DNA from: Methylibium sp035476815
GTDB lineage: Bacteria; Pseudomonadota; Gammaproteobacteria; Burkholderiales; Burkholderiaceae_C
Direction: 5' to 3'
NCBI GenBank assembly: GCA_035476815.1
Contig: DATILD010000007.1
Coordinates: 33,572-97,571 of the forward strand
DNA length: 64,000 nt
How positions within the stretch are numbered: the first letter of the stretch is position 1; each line of letters opens with the position of its first letter. Shown one piece after another: positions 60,113 through 64,000 of the stretch. The translations under genes and the position numbers were made by a program. The notes beneath the pieces were generated by a model. The model made no database searches. It was not told the origin of the DNA and was given only the letters and a program-made list of their open reading frames with translations.

Positions 60113-61954
60113 TCACTCGTCGGCGACCTCGCAGCGGCCCGGCCCGAGGGCCGCCGCCTGCGCGGCGGCCTTGCGCGCCGCCTCGAGCATCGCGCTCGCA
60201 CCGGCATAGCGCGGCGCGCCGATCGCGATGCCGCAGGCCACCGTGACGCGGTACTCGCCGCCGTCGATCGTGAGCGGCGTGGCGAGCCGCGCGACCAGCT
60301 CCTGCGCGACGCGGGCCGCGCCCGACAGCAGCTCGCCGCCGGCCGGCGACTCGGCGGCCGCAGGAAAGTCGGTCAGCAGCACGCCGAACTGGTACTCGCC
60401 CAGGTAGGCGACGGTCGCGCCGGCGCCGCGCACCGCGCCGAAGCGGGCCGCGACCGCGACCAGCGCCGCCTCGCAGGGCCGCGGCCAGTCGGACACCGCG
60501 ACCCACAGCAGCGCGCAGGGCAGGCCGTGACGCTGCGCCTGCTGCAGCACATGCCCGGCCAGCCGCTCGAACAGCGCGCGCCCGACCAGCCCGGTGCGCG
60601 ACTCGAACCACTGCTCGCGCCCGGCCAGCTGTTCGACGCTGCTGTGCTGGCTGATGTCGGTGACGAAGCCCTCGATCGCCAGCAGCTCGCCCTGCGACGA
60701 GTAGACGCCGCGGCCCTGCTCCCAGACCCAGCGCTGGCGACCCTGCGCGTCGGTGATGCGGTAGGCGATCTGGAACGGTTGCTGGCGGGCCAGCTGGGCC
60801 TGCACCTGGTTCCAGACGAAGTCGCGGTCCAGCGGATCGACCAGGCTGCCATAGGACACGCGCTGGTTGTCGACCAGCTCGTAGGGCTCGTAGCCGGTCA
60901 GCTCGATGCAGCCGTCGCTGACGAACTCCATCGTCCAGGCGTCGTCGTTGCGGCCGCGGTAGACCATGCCCGGCACGTTGGCCAGCAGCACGTTCAGGTA
61001 GCGGCGCGCCGACCCCAGCCCCTCCTCGACGCGCTTGCGGTGCGTGACCTCGGTCAGCGTGCCGACCATGCCGACCAGGTCGCCGCCCGCCAGCGTGCAG
61101 GCGCGCACGCTCGCGAGCACCCAGACGATGCTGCCGTCGGCCGCGACGATGCGCAGCTGGCTGCCGAAGTGCGACAGCTGGCCGCGGCCGACCGCCAGCA
61201 GCGAGGCCTCGGTGCCGGCGCGGTCGTCCGGGTGCACCGCCGACCACAGCCGCACGCCGCGGCTGCGCTCGACGGTGCGGCCGCTCAGCCGCTCCCAGGC
61301 ACGGTTGACGTAGACCAGGCTGCCGTCGACATCGGTCTTGAACAGCACCAGGTCGAGCTGGTCGAACACCAGCGACAGCGAGTCGTCGACGACGCGCCGC
61401 AGGTCGGCCGCGGCCGGGTGGGTGGCGAGCTGGATCAGCAGCCCGCCCGGCACCGCCGGCAGCCGCGACAGGCTGACCTGCGCCTTGACCAGCGCGCCGC
61501 CGGCGCTGACCAGCCGCAGCACCCCCTCGGCGCCCGAGGACTGCGGCCCCGCCGCCGCGACCGCCAGCCGCGAGTACAGCGCATGGTCGACCGGGTGCAG
61601 CAGGTTGGTGAAGGGCAGGCCGACGACCTCGTCGCTGCGGTCGCGATAATCGAGCAGCGTGAGAAACGCCTGGTTGGCCACGTGCACGACGGCGTTCTGC
61701 ACCGTGAGCGTCGGGGTCGCGATGCTCTGCGCCATCGACGCGGCCCAGGCCAGCTGCTGGCGGTCGGCGACGGCGGGGCTGCGGCGCAGCCGCCACGGCG
61801 CGCCGGCCAGCCACAGCAGGCCCCACAGCAGCAGCGGCCCCGCGACCGCCACCGCCAGCGGCAGCGCGACCACCGCCTTGCCGCCTTGCCAGGAACCGAC
61901 GACGATGGCGAACATCAGGCCCAGCAGCCAGACCGAGAAAGCATAGAGGGCCAT
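60113..61954 (-). CDS. Membrane PAS-domain protein with degenerate GGDEF domain
   Basis: A 613-residue protein. Two N-terminal helices (about 5-20 and 28-48: VWLLGLMFAIVVGS, VVALPLAVAVAGPLLLWGLL) are followed by three PAS-like domains, at about 65-170, 185-305 (FKTDVDGSLVYVNRAWERLS) and 315-435 (MEFVSDGCIELTGYEPYELV, with RWVWEQGRGVY). The C-terminal ~165 residues have the length and pattern of a diguanylate cyclase, but the active-site motif reads YLGEYQFGVLL in place of GGDEF, so catalysis is unlikely. It could bind GTP or c-di-GMP or act as a sensor scaffold. It is head-to-head with the kinase at 61957, with only two bases between the start codons. Confidence 0.8.
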   Translation of the reverse strand: MALYAFSVWLLGLMFAIVVGSWQGGKAVVALPLAVAVAGPLLLWGLLWLAGAPWRLRRSPAVADRQQLAWAASMAQSIATPTLTVQNAVVHVANQAFLTLLDYRDRSDEVVGLPFTNLLHPVDHALYSRLAVAAAGPQSSGAEGVLRLVSAGGALVKAQVSLSRLPAVPGGLLIQLATHPAAADLRRVVDDSLSLVFDQLDLVLFKTDVDGSLVYVNRAWERLSGRTVERSRGVRLWSAVHPDDRAGTEASLLAVGRGQLSHFGSQLRIVAADGSIVWVLASVRACTLAGGDLVGMVGTLTEVTHRKRVEEGLGSARRYLNVLLANVPGMVYRGRNDDAWTMEFVSDGCIELTGYEPYELVDNQRVSYGSLVDPLDRDFVWNQVQAQLARQQPFQIAYRITDAQGRQRWVWEQGRGVYSSQGELLAIEGFVTDISQHSSVEQLAGREQWFESRTGLVGRALFERLAGHVLQQAQRHGLPCALLWVAVSDWPRPCEAALVAVAARFGAVRGAGATVAYLGEYQFGVLLTDFPAAAESPAGGELLSGAARVAQELVARLATPLTIDGGEYRVTVACGIAIGAPRYAGASAMLEAARKAAAQAAALGPGRCEVADE

Positions 61955-61956
61955 CG

Positions 61957-63564
61957 GTGATCGTCTCGTCCTTCGGCCCTCGCGGGCGCTATCCCCTGTA
62001 CCGCGGCCTCGCGCTGGCGCTGGCGCTGTGTGCGCTGCTGGCCGCGCTCGGCCTGTGGGCCGCGCTCGAGAGCCAGCGCCAGTTCGAGCTGCCGCTCGGG
62101 CCGCTGCTCGAACGCTGCCGCCAGGCGGCGCCGGCCGAGGCCGCGCTGTGCCGGCGGGTCGAGCCGCTCGGCCGCGTCCTCGAACAGCGGCTCGCGGTGC
62201 TGCTGCTGTTGCAAGGACTGTGCGCGGCGCTGATTGTGGTCGGCGTCGCGCTGATCGGCCATCGGGCTTACCACGTGCTGGTGCGGCGCACGCGCGACAC
62301 GCTCGAGCTCGTGCCGCCGGCCGCGCGCGAGCGCGGGCGCGACGAGGTCGAGCGCCTGGTCGAGGGCCTGGCCGAGCTGACCGCGCAGACCACCGGCGCG
62401 GCCGCGGCCGACCGCTGGCAGGCGCGCGTCAACGCCGAGCAGTTCCGCCGCAACGGCCTGGCGCTGCATGCGCTGCACCAGGCGGTGCGGCTGCTGGCGC
62501 AGGGCGAGGCGTCCGAGGCCAGCCTGCGCCAGGCGCTGCGCCTGCTCGAGGCGGCGCTCGGTGCGCGGACGGTGGCGCTGCAGCTGCATGGCAGCGCGCC
62601 CGACGCGCTCGGCACCGGCCCGCTGATCGCGACGCGCGGCGAGCCGCAGCTGCTGTCGCGGCTCGCGTCGATGGCGCCGGCCACCCGCGACAGCGGCGCA
62701 CGCGCGATCGCGCCGACCGAGGAGCTGCCGTGCAGCTCGCTGGTCGTGCCGCTGGCGCGCGACGGCGTGCCGATCGGCACGCTGGTGGCCGAGTTCGCCG
62801 GCGACGAACGCCTCGACGACCCGCAGGCCCACCTGGCCGAGAGCTTCGCGCGGCTGGCGGCGCTGGCGATCTCGAGCCTGTCGCGCCGCCAGGAGGAGCG
62901 CCGCATGGTGCTGATGGAGGAGCGCGGCGCGATCGCCGCCGAGCTGCACGACTCGCTGGCCCAGGCGCTGTCCTACATGAAGATCCAGGTCGCGCGGCTG
63001 CAGGCCGCGCTGGACCGCGACGCGCCGCGCGAGGAGGTGCGCCGCACCGCCGACGAGCTGCGCGAGGGCCTGGCCGCGGCCTACCGCGAGGTGCGCGAGC
63101 TGATCGCGGCCTTCCGCGTGCGCGTCGGCCCCGGCGGGCTGCGCGCCGCGCTGCAGGAGGCGATCGACGGCTTCGGGCAGCGCAGCGGGCTGGAGATCGC
63201 CTACACCGACGGCATGGCCGCCTGCCGCCTCGAGCCCAACGAGGAGCTGCATGTGCTGCAGCTGGTACGCGAGGCGATCGCCAACGCGGTGCGGCACGCG
63301 CAGGCCGGCCATGTGTGGGTCGACGCGCAATACCGCGCCGACGAGCACCTGCTGATCGTCAGCGTCGAGGACGACGGCCAGGGCCTCGACAGCAGCGCGG
63401 TCGAGGCCGGCCACTACGGCCTGGGCATCATGCGCGAGCGCGCCCGCTCGCTGCGCGGCGAGTGCAGCGTCGAGCCGCGCGCCGGCGGCGGCACGCGCGT
63501 GCGCCTTAGCTTCGCGCCGGCGCGCTTTCCCGCCGACCCTCCCGCTACCGAGCCCGCGCCATGA
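61957..63564 (+). CDS. NarX/NarQ-like sensor histidine kinase
   Basis: A 535-residue HisKA_3 kinase. It has two helices (about 16-36, LALALALCALLAALGLWAAL, and 84-105, LLLQGLCAALIVVGVALIG) with a short periplasmic loop. A GAF-like region (about 175-310) follows, then His331 in AAELHDSLAQALSYMKIQVA and a C-terminal ATPase with VREAIANAVRHAQA and YGLGIMRERARSL. It starts at GTG 61957, which has AGAGGG six bases upstream; no later ATG/GTG would keep the first helix. It is followed after 55 bases by its response regulator. The type VI-like P-box of true nitrate sensors is not seen, so the signal is open. Confidence 0.88.
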   Translation: MIVSSFGPRGRYPLYRGLALALALCALLAALGLWAALESQRQFELPLGPLLERCRQAAPAEAALCRRVEPLGRVLEQRLAVLLLLQGLCAALIVVGVALIGHRAYHVLVRRTRDTLELVPPAARERGRDEVERLVEGLAELTAQTTGAAAADRWQARVNAEQFRRNGLALHALHQAVRLLAQGEASEASLRQALRLLEAALGARTVALQLHGSAPDALGTGPLIATRGEPQLLSRLASMAPATRDSGARAIAPTEELPCSSLVVPLARDGVPIGTLVAEFAGDERLDDPQAHLAESFARLAALAISSLSRRQEERRMVLMEERGAIAAELHDSLAQALSYMKIQVARLQAALDRDAPREEVRRTADELREGLAAAYREVRELIAAFRVRVGPGGLRAALQEAIDGFGQRSGLEIAYTDGMAACRLEPNEELHVLQLVREAIANAVRHAQAGHVWVDAQYRADEHLLIVSVEDDGQGLDSSAVEAGHYGLGIMRERARSLRGECSVEPRAGGGTRVRLSFAPARFPADPPATEPAP

Positions 63565-63619
63565 GCCGCCGGGCCGCTCCCAAGGCGAATTCCGGCGTGC
63601 GCAGCACGGAGAATGCCCA

Positions 63620-64000
63620 ATGACCACCACCACCCGCGTCCTGCTGATCGACGACCACCCGCTGTTCCGCAAGGGGCTGGCGCAGCTGGTGAGTGCCGGC
63701 GACGGCCTCGCGCTCGCCGGCGAGGCCGGCAACGGCGCGCGCGGCATCGAGCTGGCGCTCGAGCTGCAGCCCGAGCTGATCCTGGTGGACCTGCACATGA
63801 AGCCGATGAACGGCATCGACACGCTGCGCGCGCTGAAGGCCGGCGGCGTGCGCGGCCGCTGCATCATCCTCACCGTCTCCGACGACGAGCGCGACGTGCT
63901 CGAGGCGATGCGCGCCGGCGCCGACGGCTACCTGCTCAAGGACATGGAGCCCGAGGATCTGTACCTGCAGCTGCAGCAGGCCGCCGCCGGCGCCGTGGTG
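63620..64000 (+). CDS. NarL/FixJ-type response regulator, 3' end outside window
   Basis: The first 127 codons are visible. The receiver domain begins TRVLLIDDHPLFRKGLAQLV, with the predicted phospho-acceptor Asp57 in LILVDLHMKPMNGIDTL, the conserved Thr/Ser in IILTVSDDE and Lys in YLLKDMEPEDL. NarL-type regulators then carry a LuxR helix-turn-helix, which would lie beyond the window. GGAG is found before ATG 63620. It forms a two-component pair with the kinase just upstream. Confidence 0.92.
   Translation, partial: MTTTTRVLLIDDHPLFRKGLAQLVSAGDGLALAGEAGNGARGIELALELQPELILVDLHMKPMNGIDTLRALKAGGVRGRCIILTVSDDERDVLEAMRAGADGYLLKDMEPEDLYLQLQQAAAGAVV

Overview
The window is 64 kb of very G+C-rich chromosomal DNA from a betaproteobacterium, most likely of the order Burkholderiales (Rubrivivax/Leptothrix/Piscinibacter-like). 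Signs are the Bug-type tripartite-transporter binding protein, the short H-NS protein with the YRDDQG...TWTGHGRRP-like tail, the waaA/phosphomannomutase housekeeping pair, and dense genes with strong third-position G/C bias. No rRNA, tRNA, CRISPR array or complete insertion sequence was seen.

Layout. 0-7.3 kb: end of an ExbD/AgmX-type energy-transducing operon, a MASE4 hybrid histidine kinase with two receivers, DUF6494, acylphosphatase, and a head-to-head pair of a luciferase-like monooxygenase and an AurF-like diiron oxygenase. 7.4-28.9 kb: an accessory catabolic island. It begins with an IS3 orfA scar and a truncated, frameshifted Tat flavoprotein. Fourteen intact genes then share the minus strand: SDR, an envelope module (RND/MMPL permease, YCF48-like, DUF1329, DUF1302), an acetone/acetophenone-carboxylase-like HyuA/HyuB pair, thiolase, maleate-isomerase-like protein, thioesterase, aryl-CoA hydroxylase-like flavoprotein, VOC protein, aryl-acid ligase and an alpha/beta hydrolase. 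A divergent TetR regulator closes it. 29-31.7 kb: DUF1439, DUF1428 and an HSL-family esterase. 31.8-44.7 kb: pyruvate kinase, a D-malate/tartrate dehydrogenase locus with Bug protein and LysR, a chemoreceptor, H-NS, waaA, phosphomannomutase, the Ada-AlkA/Ogt alkylation repair pair and an SRPBCC protein. 44.9-59.7 kb: ribA, then a methylated-amine module. 60-64 kb: a PAS protein with a degenerate GGDEF domain, head-to-head with a NarX/NarL-like two-component system that runs off the window.

How genes work together. The best-supported pathway is trimethylamine to dimethylamine to methylamine. Trimethylamine dehydrogenase (tmd) should pass electrons to the adjacent ETF (etfAB) and then through a membrane Fe-S protein to quinone. 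Divergently, four genes match the subunits of the heme-dependent dimethylamine demethylase/monooxygenase (HODM/Dmm). An APC permease and a TorF porin lie at the end of the tmd side. The catabolic island has no assignable substrate. Its parts fit ketone carboxylation plus thiolysis, and/or CoA-dependent aromatic hydroxylation ending in maleate, with an envelope system for hydrophobic compounds.

The most unusual non-coding content is two pairs of inverted, structured repeats: two 241-bp elements between tmd and the Fe-S gene, and two ~80-bp elements after the demethylase genes. Within each pair the stems differ in sequence yet still pair, while other blocks are nearly identical, which is the pattern expected of a conserved folded RNA or DNA hairpin family.
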